Source: Streptomyces sp. CB02959 (lineage in GTDB: Bacteria; Actinomycetota; Actinomycetes; Streptomycetales; Streptomycetaceae). Taken from it: a stretch of 64,000 nucleotides of DNA. Location of the stretch: the NCBI RefSeq assembly GCF_002803155.1, contig NZ_NNBP01000039.1, positions 1 through 64,000 on the forward strand, given 5' to 3'. The notes beneath the pieces were generated by a model. The model did not search any database, had not been told where the DNA came from, and saw nothing but the letters and a program-made list of their open reading frames with translations. This document shows, piece by piece, positions 7,866 to 16,435 of this stretch (its first letter is position 1; each line of letters opens with the position of its first letter). Both the position numbers and the translations under genes were made by a program.

Positions 7866-7891
7866 AAATATACCGCGCACGCGGTGTTGAA
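7866..7891. promoter_or_regulatory. Second candidate autoregulatory element
   Basis: A dyad with perfect core ACCGCG (7872-7877) - CA - CGCGGT (7880-7885), extended outward as ATATACCGCG and CGCGGTGTTG. Both arms carry the CGGT(A/G)T core typical of butyrolactone-receptor sites. It lies about 50 bp beyond the receptor gene and about 710 bp before the next gene. Confidence 0.4.
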
Positions 7892-8599
7892 CGGTGAATC
7901 ACCATGGGTCGTCCGGGGTGGTCCCGGGGGAAATCCGTCGTGTCGTGGCGGGCGGCGCCCGGCCGGGTGGGTGGAGCGTTGTGGGCGGAACGTTCCCGGG
8001 CTGTGCCCTCGGCTTCGTGCGGCACGGGTAATCGATGCTTGCAATCAGGTCGAGCCGAGTCGGGGCGGACCTGTTGGACGCGGCTCCGTAGCGACGGGGC
8101 GCGGTCCCCTCGGATCGTGCAGGGCCGGGGCGGTAGATCCCCTGGTGCACCGGTACGTCGGTTCCGTCCCGGCGTGCCGTCGGTGGGTGTGCTCCGCTCT
8201 TGACCCGCTCTTGATCCCTCGGGCGACCGATTGTCAGTGGCGTGCGGTTCACTGGATCCCACGTGCGCAACGAGATCGGGATCGAGGCCGGGGGAGGACC
8301 GATGGACGGGGTGACGAGTGGGCGCGGGCCGGGTGCGGTGCCCGGGCGGGCCGGGGCGGCTGAGGCGCCGAGGGGGGCGACCGGCCGTGCCACGTACGGA
8401 AGTTGGCGTGGCGCTCGGGCGCGCACGGCGAGCGTGAGGGAGATCACTGCCCGCGGTGCGAGACGGCCCGCTGGCTTGGAATAGCCCCTTGCGTTGAAAC
8501 GTTCGCCATACACGTATCAGGGGGTGAATTCCCCTGCCCGCGCACCGCAGCGCACGGCGCACCCTTCCGCTCACTCCTGCCGCCCTGGAGGCCGCCCGC
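7892..8599. other. Non-coding stretch before the MFS gene
   Basis: About 700 bp without a supportable gene. Short open frames exist on both strands but lack ribosome-binding sites and read as low-complexity Arg/Ala/Gly. The last 60 bp must contain the MFS gene promoter; no clear -35/-10 pair was found. The only firm element is the GGAGG at 8586-8590 serving the ATG at 8600. Confidence 0.6.
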
Positions 8600-11068
8600 A
8601 TGACCCGGACGACGACGGACCAGCTCCCCGCGAGGACGGCGGAACCCGCCGCCGCGCCGCCGCTGCCCCCGCCCCCGGAGGGCGGACACCGCAGAGCGCG
8701 CGCCGGCCTCGTCCCCGTCCTCGCCTTCGCAGGCATCGTCGTCGCGGTGATGCAGACGCTGCTCGTGCCGGTCATCAAGGACCTGCCGACGCTGCTCGGC
8801 ACCGCGCCCAGCAACGCCACCTGGGTCATGACGGCCACCCTCCTCGCCGGGGCCGTCGCCACCCCCATCATGGGGCGCCTCGGTGATCTCTACGGCAAGC
8901 GCCGGATGCTGCTGGCGAGCCTCGCGGTCATGGTCATCGGCTCGCTGATCTGCGGATTCACCAGCCAGTTGATCGTCATGATCGTCGGCCGGGCGCTCCA
9001 GGGCTTCGCGATGGGCGCGATACCCCTCGGCATCGGCCTGATGCGCGACGAACTCCCCCGGGAGCGGCTCGGCTCGGCCATGGCCCTGATGAGCTCCTCG
9101 ATCGGCGTCGGCGGCGGGCTCGCGCTGCCCGCCGCGGCCCTGGTGGCCCAGCACGCCGACTGGCACACGCTGTTCTTCGCCGCCGCCGGACTCGGTGTGC
9201 TCTCGATGCTGCTCACCCTGTTCGCCGTCCCGGAGACCTCGGTGCGGGCGCCCGGCCGCTTCGACGTCGCCGGCGCCCTCGGCCTGTCCGTCGGCCTCGT
9301 CGCCCTGCTGCTGCCGATCACCAAGGGCAGCGACTGGGGTTGGGGATCGCCCACCACCCTCGGCCTGTTCGGGGCCGCGGCGCTGATCCTGGTGCTGTGG
9401 GGCGTGATGGAGCTGCGGATCTCCGACCCACTGGTCGATCTGCGCACCAGTGCCCGGCGCGAGGTGCTGCTCACCAACCTCGCCTCCATCACGGTCGGGG
9501 TGGCGTTCTACGCCATCTCGCTGGTGCTGCCGCAACTGCTCCAACTCCCCAAGTCGACCGGCTACGGCCTGGGCCAGTCGATGGTGGTCGCCGGGCTGTG
9601 CGTGGCGCCGCTGGGCCTGACGATGATGTTCGTGGCGCCGGTCTACGCCCGGATCGCCGCCCGCCGCGGCCCCAAGATCTCGCTGCTGCTCGGCATGCTG
9701 ATCATCGGCATCGGCTACGGCAGCGGGATCGGCCTGATGCAGGCACCCTGGCAGACGATCATCATCGCGGTGGTGGTCGGCGCCGGCATCGGCCTGGCGT
9801 ACTCCTCCCTCCCGGCGCTGATCGTCGGGGCCGTCGACCCCTCCGAGACCGGCGCGGCCAACGGCCTGAACACCCTGATGCGTTCGATCGGCACCTCCGT
9901 GTCCAGCGCGGTGATCGGCATGGTGCTGGCCCACATGTCCGAGCCGCTGGGGCCGGTCGCGGTGCCCACGATGGCCGGGTTCCGGGTCTCGTTCCTGATC
10001 GCCACCGCCGCGGTCGCGCTCGGAGTGCTGGTGGCCGCCTTCCTGCCGTCCCAGCGGAAGGCGGCCGGGGCGCGGGAGGCGGTGGTGGCGCAGAGCGCGG
10101 AGGAGCGTGGCGCATCGGGTGCCGGCCCGGTTGAGGACGGGGGCCCGACTCCGCCCGGAAAGCCGACCGCGTCCGGAGCCTCGGCCGATTCGCTTGATTC
10201 GATGGGTTCGGCCGGTCTCGTGGATTCGGTGGATTCCATGGATCCGGTGGGTGTGGTCGATGGGGTTGCCGCCGGGTTCCGGGGGCGGGTCGTCGACAGC
10301 GCCGGTGGGCCGGTCCCGGGTGCCACGGTCACGTTGATCGACCGGCACGGGCAGCAGGCAGGCGTCACCACGGCCGCGGCCGACGGGAGTTACGCGCTCG
10401 CCGCCCCGACCGCGGGCACCTACGTCCTCACCGGCGCCGCCCCGGGCCACACCCCGCACGCCGCCTCGGCCACGCACTACGGCGAGGGCACGGTGGCCGA
10501 GGCGGAGCTGGTCCTGACCCCCGCCGGCAGCCGGCTCCGCGGCACCCTGCGCGGCGGCCCGGACGGGACCGCGCTGGCCGGTGCGAGCGTGGTGATCACC
10601 GACGGCCGGGGCGATGTGGTGACCCGCACGACGAGCGGTGCCGACGGGCACTGGGAGGTCGGTCAGTTGCCGGACGGCGACTACACGCTCGTCTTCAGTG
10701 CCGCGGGGCACCAACCGGAGGCGCGTGCCGTGCAGTTGGCCGGGGGCGTCGGGGCGGACACGGGGGGTGCGCCGACCGGCCAGGACGTTCGGCTGCGGCC
10801 TACCGCCACGGTGCGCGGCACGGTCCGTGGGCCGGACGGGCAGCCGTTGAACGATGCCGCCGTGACCCTGCTGGAGGACGGGACGGTGGCCGGTCACATG
10901 GTCACCGGGCCGGACGGCGCCTATGCGTTCGCGGATCTGATGGGTCGTCACTACACCCTGTCGGCGGCCGGATATCCGCCGCACGCGACGCCGATATCCC
11001 TGGCGGGAGGCGCGGACGAGCGACTGGATCTCGACCTGGTGCAGCCGGGCGGGGCCGGGGAGCGCTGA
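8600..11068 (+). CDS. MFS exporter (DHA2 type) fused to three carboxypeptidase-regulatory-like repeats
   Basis: An 822-aa two-part protein. Residues about 35-490 are a 14-segment drug:H+ antiporter-2 transporter, with MGRLGDLYGKRRMLL in the loop between helices 2 and 3 and GRALQGFAMGAIPLGIGLMR as motif C-like helix. Then comes a polar linker with repeated Asp-Ser-Met (about 525-555). The C-terminal 260 residues hold three beta-sandwich repeats starting near 558, 644 and 736, each with the pattern G(T/R)(V/L)..(P)DG.PL.GA.V.(L/I).D followed by .(T/A)..DG.(Y/W)...L..G.Y.L...A.G. These are carboxypeptidase-D regulatory-like domains, usually extracellular. Start ATG 8600 with GGAGG. It probably exports a drug or metabolite; the repeats may sit outside the membrane and bind a polymer or partner. 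No regulator is adjacent. Confidence 0.9.
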   Translation: MTRTTTDQLPARTAEPAAAPPLPPPPEGGHRRARAGLVPVLAFAGIVVAVMQTLLVPVIKDLPTLLGTAPSNATWVMTATLLAGAVATPIMGRLGDLYGKRRMLLASLAVMVIGSLICGFTSQLIVMIVGRALQGFAMGAIPLGIGLMRDELPRERLGSAMALMSSSIGVGGGLALPAAALVAQHADWHTLFFAAAGLGVLSMLLTLFAVPETSVRAPGRFDVAGALGLSVGLVALLLPITKGSDWGWGSPTTLGLFGAAALILVLWGVMELRISDPLVDLRTSARREVLLTNLASITVGVAFYAISLVLPQLLQLPKSTGYGLGQSMVVAGLCVAPLGLTMMFVAPVYARIAARRGPKISLLLGMLIIGIGYGSGIGLMQAPWQTIIIAVVVGAGIGLAYSSLPALIVGAVDPSETGAANGLNTLMRSIGTSVSSAVIGMVLAHMSEPLGPVAVPTMAGFRVSFLIATAAVALGVLVAAFLPSQRKAAGAREAVVAQSAEERGASGAGPVEDGGPTPPGKPTASGASADSLDSMGSAGLVDSVDSMDPVGVVDGVAAGFRGRVVDSAGGPVPGATVTLIDRHGQQAGVTTAAADGSYALAAPTAGTYVLTGAAPGHTPHAASATHYGEGTVAEAELVLTPAGSRLRGTLRGGPDGTALAGASVVITDGRGDVVTRTTSGADGHWEVGQLPDGDYTLVFSAAGHQPEARAVQLAGGVGADTGGAPTGQDVRLRPTATVRGTVRGPDGQPLNDAAVTLLEDGTVAGHMVTGPDGAYAFADLMGRHYTLSAAGYPPHATPISLAGGADERLDLDLVQPGGAGER

Positions 11069-11097
11069 CGGTGCAGCCCTTTACGGGCTTGCCGTCG

Positions 11098-11114
11098 GGC
11101 GTACGTCGTACGCC
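11098..11114. promoter_or_regulatory. 17-bp palindrome
   Basis: GGCGTACG (11098-11105), T, CGTACGCC (11107-11114): perfect 8-bp arms with a one-base centre, too tight for an RNA hairpin and so more likely a protein-binding site. It lies 30 bp after the MFS gene. The binder is unknown. Confidence 0.4.
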
Positions 11115-11170
11115 GTACCGCCTCCCGCCCGGCGGGTCGGGAGGGGCCGTCAACTGCACTGCCATGGAAG

Positions 11171-11204
11171 CCGGTTGCCGGTTGCCGGTTGCCGGTTGCC
11201 GTTG
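11171..11204. repeat. Heptamer tandem repeat
   Basis: Four exact copies of ccggttg (11171-11198) followed by a shortened ccgttg. The tract is non-coding and probably arose by slippage. Confidence 0.9.
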
Positions 11205-11981
11205 GGGGCGGGGCGGACTCTGTCGCTGACGGGGTGTCACTGACTGGCATCGAGTGACGCGCCGTCAGGAGCGGTGTGCGGGTCCCCTTCGGCGCGAACC
11301 GGAGCATCCCACTCGCGGTGTCAGCGTTGCCAACGGCTACGGCTACGGCTTCAGCTACGGCAAGGGCGGCGTAGCGGCCATCCGCCACAGACCACGCGCC
11401 ACCCCGCCACCCCGTCGCCTCGCCACCCGACCGCCGACAGCGGCCGGGACCTCACCCCGGAGGGCCTGCGCACGTACGACAGGCGCGACAACGGTCTGTC
11501 GGCCGCGTTCGCCCGGGTACCGACCGCGACCGGCCGCCGGGTCGGCGTGACCGCGTGCGCCGCACACGCCACCGCCACCGCCACTGCCACCCCCACCGTG
11601 CCGGACGGCACCCCCGGGCGGCCGGTGGCCGGAAAGTGCCGTCCCCGTGCAACCTCGGCGTCAAGAGAAGCGTCTCGTCGACACCCTATGGTGGGATTTC
11701 GGTCGAGTGCGGACCCTGGTCCGCCCCGGGCGAACCGCGGCTTCACCCGCGCTGACGCCCGGGGCCCGGCCCTGCGCACTTACCACGGGCACAGGCCCGT
11801 GGCACGGGACGCCTGGGGCGCAGGGAGTCTTCCGGGGCCGGTGGGCGGGAAGGCTGAAACGGCCGAACCTCGTAGTGCCGCGCCCGCAACCGCGGATATT
11901 TCTGCGAGCCTGGGCGGCGCACCGGTGTTCCGGCTGGTCACACCGGTCGCCGGCGCAGCGTCGTACCGGGCGCGCGGCCTC
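11205..11981. other. Non-coding stretch, no supportable gene
   Basis: Several open frames cross this stretch on both strands but overlap each other, lack ribosome-binding sites and translate to Arg/Pro/Ala-rich sequence with simple repeats (ggctac, caccgc). No protein family was recognised. It could be a decayed gene; nothing recognisable remains. Confidence 0.55.
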
Positions 11982-12010
11982 GTTAGTGGGGTGTTAGTGC
12001 CTCGTTAGCG
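11982..12010 (+). promoter_or_regulatory. Three heptamer direct repeats at 11-bp spacing
   Basis: GTTAGTG (11982-11988), GTTAGTG (11993-11999) and GTTAGCG (12004-12010) are spaced by exactly 11 bp, one helical turn. This is the geometry of sites bound by SARP activators and OmpR-type response regulators in Streptomyces. The set lies about 95-125 bp upstream of the DUF4232 lipoprotein gene. The heptamer does not match the PhoP consensus. Confidence 0.55.
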
Positions 12011-12105
12011 GACCGGCAGTGCCCGGGCGCACGCTGGAAGAGCAACGGACGGACCGTACGCACCCACCTTTACGAGGGTACCGACCTACCAGACGAGGGG
12101 GACTC

Positions 12106-12804
12106 ATGTCGCTCACCATCAAGACCCTCGGCCGCGGCCGCCGTGTCGCCGCCGGAACGCTCATCGCCGTCACCGCGCTGACTCTCTCCGCCTGCCAGAA
12201 CGGCACGGACGGCGCGTCGAAGTCCTCCTCGGCCGCGGCGCCCGCCACGTCCAGCGCGAACGGTGCGCCGTCGGCCGGTGGCAGTGCGCAGTCCGCGGGG
12301 CACTCGGCCCGGCCGTCCAACGTGGCCAAGCCCTCCGCCGGCACCGCCGGTGTGCCCAACGCCAGCCAGGCCAACCCCTCGGCCATGACGGCCTCGGACC
12401 GCTGCGCCGCGTCGGACATGTCGTTGCACATGGGCCGCACCGACGTCGGCGCGGGCAACATCCGGGTGCCGCTGGTCTTCACCAACAAGGGCAAGAAGGC
12501 GTGCTCGCTGCGCGGCTTCCCGGGCGTCTCGCTGATCCAGCGCGACGGCTCGGCGGTCGGTACGCCCGCCTCCCGCGAGGGCGGCGCAGGCGGCAGCGTG
12601 CGGCTCCAGCCCGGACAGAGCGCGCACGCCGTGCTGCACACGGTCAACGAGGGCGTCTCGGACATCCCCTGCTGGAAGAACTCGCAGATCGTCTTCGTCT
12701 ACCCGCCCGGCTCCAAGGAGTCCATGACCACCGGCAGCGGCGGGCTGCGGGTGTGCGGCGGCACGTTCACCGTGTCCACCGTGGCGGCCGGAGTTCCGTC
12801 CTGA
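12106..12804 (+). CDS. DUF4232-type secreted lipoprotein
   Basis: A 232-aa predicted lipoprotein. A basic N-terminus (KTLGRGRR) and hydrophobic stretch end in the lipobox LSAC at residues about 24-27, so the mature Cys is lipid-anchored outside the cell. A low-complexity Ser/Ala/Gly linker of about 75 residues follows. The C-terminal domain is DUF4232-like, with the Cys pairs C..SD.SL and C(S)LRGFPGVSLI, and ending VCGGTFTVSTVAAG. The function of the family is unknown. Start ATG 12106 is preceded by GAGGGGGA. A strong hairpin terminator follows. Three 11-bp-spaced repeats upstream suggest activator control. Confidence 0.88.
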   Translation: MSLTIKTLGRGRRVAAGTLIAVTALTLSACQNGTDGASKSSSAAAPATSSANGAPSAGGSAQSAGHSARPSNVAKPSAGTAGVPNASQANPSAMTASDRCAASDMSLHMGRTDVGAGNIRVPLVFTNKGKKACSLRGFPGVSLIQRDGSAVGTPASREGGAGGSVRLQPGQSAHAVLHTVNEGVSDIPCWKNSQIVFVYPPGSKESMTTGSGGLRVCGGTFTVSTVAAGVPS

Positions 12805-12826
12805 CGGCAGTCCCTCCTCGGGCCTT

Positions 12827-12865
12827 AGGGCCGTTCCGGTGCTGGTGCGTCACCGGAACGGCCCT
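12827..12865 (+). terminator. Strong hairpin terminator
   Basis: AGGGCCGTTCCGGTG (12827-12841) and CACCGGAACGGCCCT (12851-12865) are a perfect 15-bp stem with a 9-base loop followed by CTTC. It isolates the hydrogenase operon from the lipoprotein gene. Confidence 0.92.
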
Positions 12866-12907
12866 CTTCGGCTCTCCTAGCCTCCCCGGCGGTGTTACCA
12901 AGGTTGA

Positions 12908-12931
12908 CGGAAGCCGTGCCGAGCGCTTCCG
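12908..12931 (+). promoter_or_regulatory. Inverted repeat in the hydrogenase promoter region
   Basis: CGGAAGC (12908-12914) and GCTTCCG (12925-12931), perfect 7-bp arms, 10 bp apart, about 30-55 bp upstream of hhyS. Its position suits an operator or a leader hairpin. No sure -35/-10 pair was found in the 96 bp after the terminator. The ribosome-binding site GGAGGAGG lies just before ATG 12962. Confidence 0.45.
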
Positions 12932-12961
12932 CCGCCCACCTCCCGGAGGAGGCACATCGCC

Positions 12962-14041
12962 ATGGATGCCGCACCTGCCCCCGTGACCGCCCCGTCCGCA
13001 CGGAAGGGCGAGGACGAGTCCCCGATCCACATTCTCTGGATCAACGCCGGCCTGAGCTGCGACGGTGACTCGGTCGCGCTGACCGCCGCGACCCAGCCAA
13101 GCATCGAGGAGATCGCCCTCAGCGTGCTGCCTGGCCTGCCCAAGATCCAGGTCCACTGGCCGCTGATCGACTTCGAGTGCGGGCCCACCCAGGGCGCGGA
13201 CACCTTCATCGAATGGTTCTTCAAGGGCGAACGGGGTGAGATCGACCCGTTCGTGCTGGTCGTCGAGGGATCCATCCCCAACGAGGCCATCAAGCCGGAG
13301 GGCTACTGGTGCGGCTTCGGCGACGACCCCGCCACCGGGCAGCCGATCACCACCAGTGAGTGGATCGACCGGCTGGCCCCCAAAGCTCTCGCCGTCGTCG
13401 CCATCGGCACCTGCGCCACCTACGGCGGTATCCACGCCATGGCCGGCAACCCGACCGGTGCCATGGGCGTGCCCGACTACCTGGGATGGGACTGGAAGTC
13501 CAAGGCCGGCATCCCGATCGTGTGCGTACCGGGCTGCCCCATCAAGCCGGACAACTTCGCCGAGACGCTGGTCTACCTGCTCTACCAGGCGACCGGCGCG
13601 GCCCCGATGATCCCGCTGGACGACCAGCTGCGGCCCACCTGGCTCTTCGGCGAGACCGTGCACGAGGGCTGCGACCGGGCCGGGTACTACGAGCAGGGCC
13701 AGTTCGCCACGACCTACGACTCGCCCAAGTGTCTGGTGAAGATCGGTTGCTGGGGTCCCGTGGTCAAATGCAATGTGCCCAAGCGGGGCTGGATGGACGG
13801 CATCGGCGGCTGCCCCAACGTCGGCGGGGTCTGCATCGCGTGCACCATGCCCGGCTTCCCCGACAAGTTCATGCCGTTCATGGACGAGCCGCCCGGCGCC
13901 AAGCTCTCCAGCACCGCCAGTTCCGCCTACGGCAACGTCGTCCGCCGGCTGCGCGGCATCACGGCCCGGACCGTGGACCACGAGCCCAAGTGGCGGCACC
14001 GCGGCGAGAAGCTGACCACCGGCTACCGCCGACCCTGGTGA
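12962..14041 (+). CDS. hhyS: Group 1h [NiFe]-hydrogenase small subunit
   Basis: A 359-aa electron-transfer subunit carrying the iron-sulphur relay of the actinobacterial high-affinity uptake hydrogenase that oxidises H2 at atmospheric levels. Seen: INAGLSCDGDSVAL at the N-terminus, VVAIGTCATYGG, PGCPIKPDNF, and the C-terminal cluster Cys in SPKCLVKIGCWGPVVKCN and GGCPNVGGVCIACTMPGFPD. In the first motif the normal CxxC is CDGD. This fits the known feature of this hydrogenase class in which the proximal [4Fe4S] cluster has three Cys and one Asp ligand. There is no Tat signal and no C-terminal membrane helix, again as in this class. GGAGGAGG precedes the ATG. It heads a long co-directional operon. 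Confidence 0.96.
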   Translation: MDAAPAPVTAPSARKGEDESPIHILWINAGLSCDGDSVALTAATQPSIEEIALSVLPGLPKIQVHWPLIDFECGPTQGADTFIEWFFKGERGEIDPFVLVVEGSIPNEAIKPEGYWCGFGDDPATGQPITTSEWIDRLAPKALAVVAIGTCATYGGIHAMAGNPTGAMGVPDYLGWDWKSKAGIPIVCVPGCPIKPDNFAETLVYLLYQATGAAPMIPLDDQLRPTWLFGETVHEGCDRAGYYEQGQFATTYDSPKCLVKIGCWGPVVKCNVPKRGWMDGIGGCPNVGGVCIACTMPGFPDKFMPFMDEPPGAKLSSTASSAYGNVVRRLRGITARTVDHEPKWRHRGEKLTTGYRRPW

Positions 14042-14096
14042 CCGCACCCCTACCCGACGCTCCGTCAGACCCCCACACCGGCACGCGAAGAAGGGC

Positions 14097-15890
14097 ATGG
14101 CACAGACAATGGCACCGAAGACCAAGACAGCCGGCGACGGCAGCGGTCTGACGGAGATGTCCTGGGACCCGATCACCCGGATCGTGGGCAGCCTGGGCAT
14201 CCACACCAAGATCGACTTCAAGCAGAAGCGGGTCGCCGAGTGCTACAGCACCTCGTCCGTCTTCCGCGGCTACAGCGTCTTCATGCGCGGCAAGGACCCG
14301 CGCGACGCGCACTTCATCACCAGCCGGATCTGCGGGATCTGCGGCGACAACCACGCCACCTGTTCCGTCTACGCCCAGAACATGGCCTACGGCGTCAAGC
14401 CCCCGCACCTCGGCGAGTGGATCATCAATCTCGGCGAGTCCGCGGAGTACATGTTCGACCACAACATCTTCCAGGAGAACCTGGTCGGGGTCGACTACTG
14501 CGAGAAGATGGTCCGGGAGACCAACCCGGGCGTCTGGGAGCTGGCCCAGCGCACCGAGGCCCCGCACGCCGGCGAGCACGGCTACCGCACCATCGCCGAC
14601 ATCATGACCTCCCTCAACCCCATCGAGGGCGAGTTCTACCGCGAGGCGCTCCAGGTCAGCCGCTACACCCGGGAGATGTTCTGCCTCATGGAGGGCCGCC
14701 ATGTGCACCCCTCCACGCTCTACCCGGGCGGCGTCGGCACCGTGGCTAGCGTCCAGCTCTTCACCGACTACCTCAGCCGGCTGATGCGCTACGTCGAGTT
14801 CATGAAGCGCGTGGTGCCGCTCCACGATGACCTCTTCGACTTCTTCTACGAGGCGCTGCCCGGCTACGAGGAGGTCGGCCGGCGGCGGGTGCTGCTCGGC
14901 TGCTGGGGCGCCCTCAACGACCCCGAGCACTGCGACTTCACCTACCGCAACATGACGGACTGGGGCCGGCGGATGTTCGTCACCCCGGGCATCATCGTCG
15001 ACGGGAAACTGGTCACCAACGACCTCACCGAGATCAACCTCGGCATCCGCATCCTGCTCGGCAGCTCCTACTACCAGGACTGGGAGGGCCAGGAGCAGTT
15101 CGTCACCCACGACCCGCTCGGCAACCCCATCGACCCGCGCCACCCCTGGAACCAGCACACCATCCCCGCCCCGCAGAAGCGGGACTTCAACGACAAGTAC
15201 AGCTGGGTGATGTCGCCGCGCTGGTTCGACGGCAAGGAGCACCTGGCCCTGGACACCGGCGGCGGCCCGCTCGCCCGCCTGTGGTCCACCGCGCTGAACG
15301 GGCTCGTCGACACCCCCTACGTCAAGGCCACCGGCAACAGCGTCGTCATCGACCTGCCGCGCAGCATGACCCGGCCCGAGGCCCGCTTCGAATGGAAGAT
15401 CCCGAAGTGGAGCAACGCGCTGGAGCGCAACCGCGCCCGCACCTACTTCCAGGCGTACTCGGCGGCCATGGCGCTGCACTTCGCCGAGCAGGGGCTGGAG
15501 GAGGTGCGCGCCGGACGCACCCAGACCTGGGAGAAGTTCGAGGTCCCCGACGAGTCCATCGGCTGCGGTTTCACCGAGGCGGTCCGCGGAGTGCTCTCGC
15601 ACCACATGGTCATCCGCGACGGGAAGATCGCCAACTACCACCCCTACCCGCCGACACCGTGGAACGCCAGCACCCGCGACTCCTACGGCACCCCGGGCCC
15701 CTATGAGGACGCCGTGCAGAACACCCCGATCTTCGAGGAGAACTCCCCGGAGAACTTCAAGGGCATCGACATCATGCGGACGGTGCGCAGCTTCGACCCG
15801 TGCCTGCCCTGCGGCGTCCACATGTACGTCGGCGGCCGGACCGTCCAGACCATGCACGTCCCCACCGGACTGAGCGGGCTGGCCGGATGA
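14097..15890 (+). CDS. hhyL: Group 1h [NiFe]-hydrogenase large subunit
   Basis: The 597-aa catalytic subunit binding the NiFe(CN)2CO centre. The N-terminal nickel motif is RICGICGDNHATCS (residues about 74-87), characteristic of the 1h class, and the C-terminal motif is DPCLPCGVHM. After the His of the latter, a tail of about 22 residues (MYVGGRTVQTMH...) remains, which should be removed by the maturation protease encoded at 19159. Start ATG 14097 follows an AAGAAGGG element. It lies 55 bp after hhyS and its stop overlaps the next gene (ATGA). Together with hhyS this gives H2 oxidation feeding electrons toward the respiratory chain, used by related actinomycetes for survival in spores or starved cells. 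Confidence 0.96.
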   Translation: MAQTMAPKTKTAGDGSGLTEMSWDPITRIVGSLGIHTKIDFKQKRVAECYSTSSVFRGYSVFMRGKDPRDAHFITSRICGICGDNHATCSVYAQNMAYGVKPPHLGEWIINLGESAEYMFDHNIFQENLVGVDYCEKMVRETNPGVWELAQRTEAPHAGEHGYRTIADIMTSLNPIEGEFYREALQVSRYTREMFCLMEGRHVHPSTLYPGGVGTVASVQLFTDYLSRLMRYVEFMKRVVPLHDDLFDFFYEALPGYEEVGRRRVLLGCWGALNDPEHCDFTYRNMTDWGRRMFVTPGIIVDGKLVTNDLTEINLGIRILLGSSYYQDWEGQEQFVTHDPLGNPIDPRHPWNQHTIPAPQKRDFNDKYSWVMSPRWFDGKEHLALDTGGGPLARLWSTALNGLVDTPYVKATGNSVVIDLPRSMTRPEARFEWKIPKWSNALERNRARTYFQAYSAAMALHFAEQGLEEVRAGRTQTWEKFEVPDESIGCGFTEAVRGVLSHHMVIRDGKIANYHPYPPTPWNASTRDSYGTPGPYEDAVQNTPIFEENSPENFKGIDIMRTVRSFDPCLPCGVHMYVGGRTVQTMHVPTGLSGLAG

Positions 15891-16435
15891 CCGCGCCCGT
15901 CGCCGCCCCCGACGCCGAACTGACCGGCCGCCGGGTCGAGGAACTGCTGGACCGGCTCGCCGCGCACGGCGACGCCGCGACGACCGCGACCGCCGAGGAA
16001 CTCGTCCGCGTCCTGATGGACTTCTACGGCGCCGGACTGACCCGCATCATGCACCTGGTCGAGCGGCGCACCGGCGCGGACGGGCCACGGACCGCCCTGC
16101 TGGGGGACGCCCTGGTCAGCAGCCTGCTGGTGCTGCACGACCTGCACCCGGAGGACGCCGCCACCCGCATCGACCGGGCGCTGGCCAGCGTACGGAGCCA
16201 GGACGCGGTCGAGGTCGCCGAGTTCGTCCCGGAGACCGGGGCGCTGCGGCTGGCGGAGAGCGGCTCCGGCGGCTGCGGGTGCGGCGGCGCGGCCGACCGG
16301 CCGGCGGTCGAGGGCGCGCTGTCCTGCTTCGCGCCGGAGGTCACCTCGGTCGCGTGGGAGACCCGGACGGCCGCTCCGGAGCCGCCCCTGCTCCAGATCT
16401 CCCGCCGTCCGCCGACCGCCGCCCCGGTGTCGTGA
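15887..16435 (+). CDS. NifU-like protein of the hydrogenase operon
   Basis: A 182-aa protein starting at the ATG that overlaps the hhyL stop. Its middle and C-terminal part reads like a NifU C-terminal domain (RIDRALASVRS near 100, an acidic beta-strand pair, then a Cys-rich loop GSGGCGCGG and APEVTSVAWE). The classic CxxC scaffold motif is replaced by the compact CGC, with one more Cys in ALSCFAPE. The N-terminal 95 residues are helical and unrecognised. It holds the place, directly after the large subunit, where Hhy operons carry a small iron-sulphur accessory gene proposed to relay electrons (HhyE/HucE type). Whether it builds clusters or carries electrons cannot be read from the sequence. 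Confidence 0.75.
   Translation: MTAPVAAPDAELTGRRVEELLDRLAAHGDAATTATAEELVRVLMDFYGAGLTRIMHLVERRTGADGPRTALLGDALVSSLLVLHDLHPEDAATRIDRALASVRSQDAVEVAEFVPETGALRLAESGSGGCGCGGAADRPAVEGALSCFAPEVTSVAWETRTAAPEPPLLQISRRPPTAAPVS

Noticed and set aside
8242..8484. A possible small gene upstream of the MFS exporter
   Set aside because: No ribosome-binding site and no recognisable features; Gly/Arg-rich low complexity.
11274..12008. Open frames of 100-244 codons in the gap before the lipoprotein gene
   Set aside because: Overlapping frames on both strands, no Shine-Dalgarno, and repeat-driven composition. No coding support.
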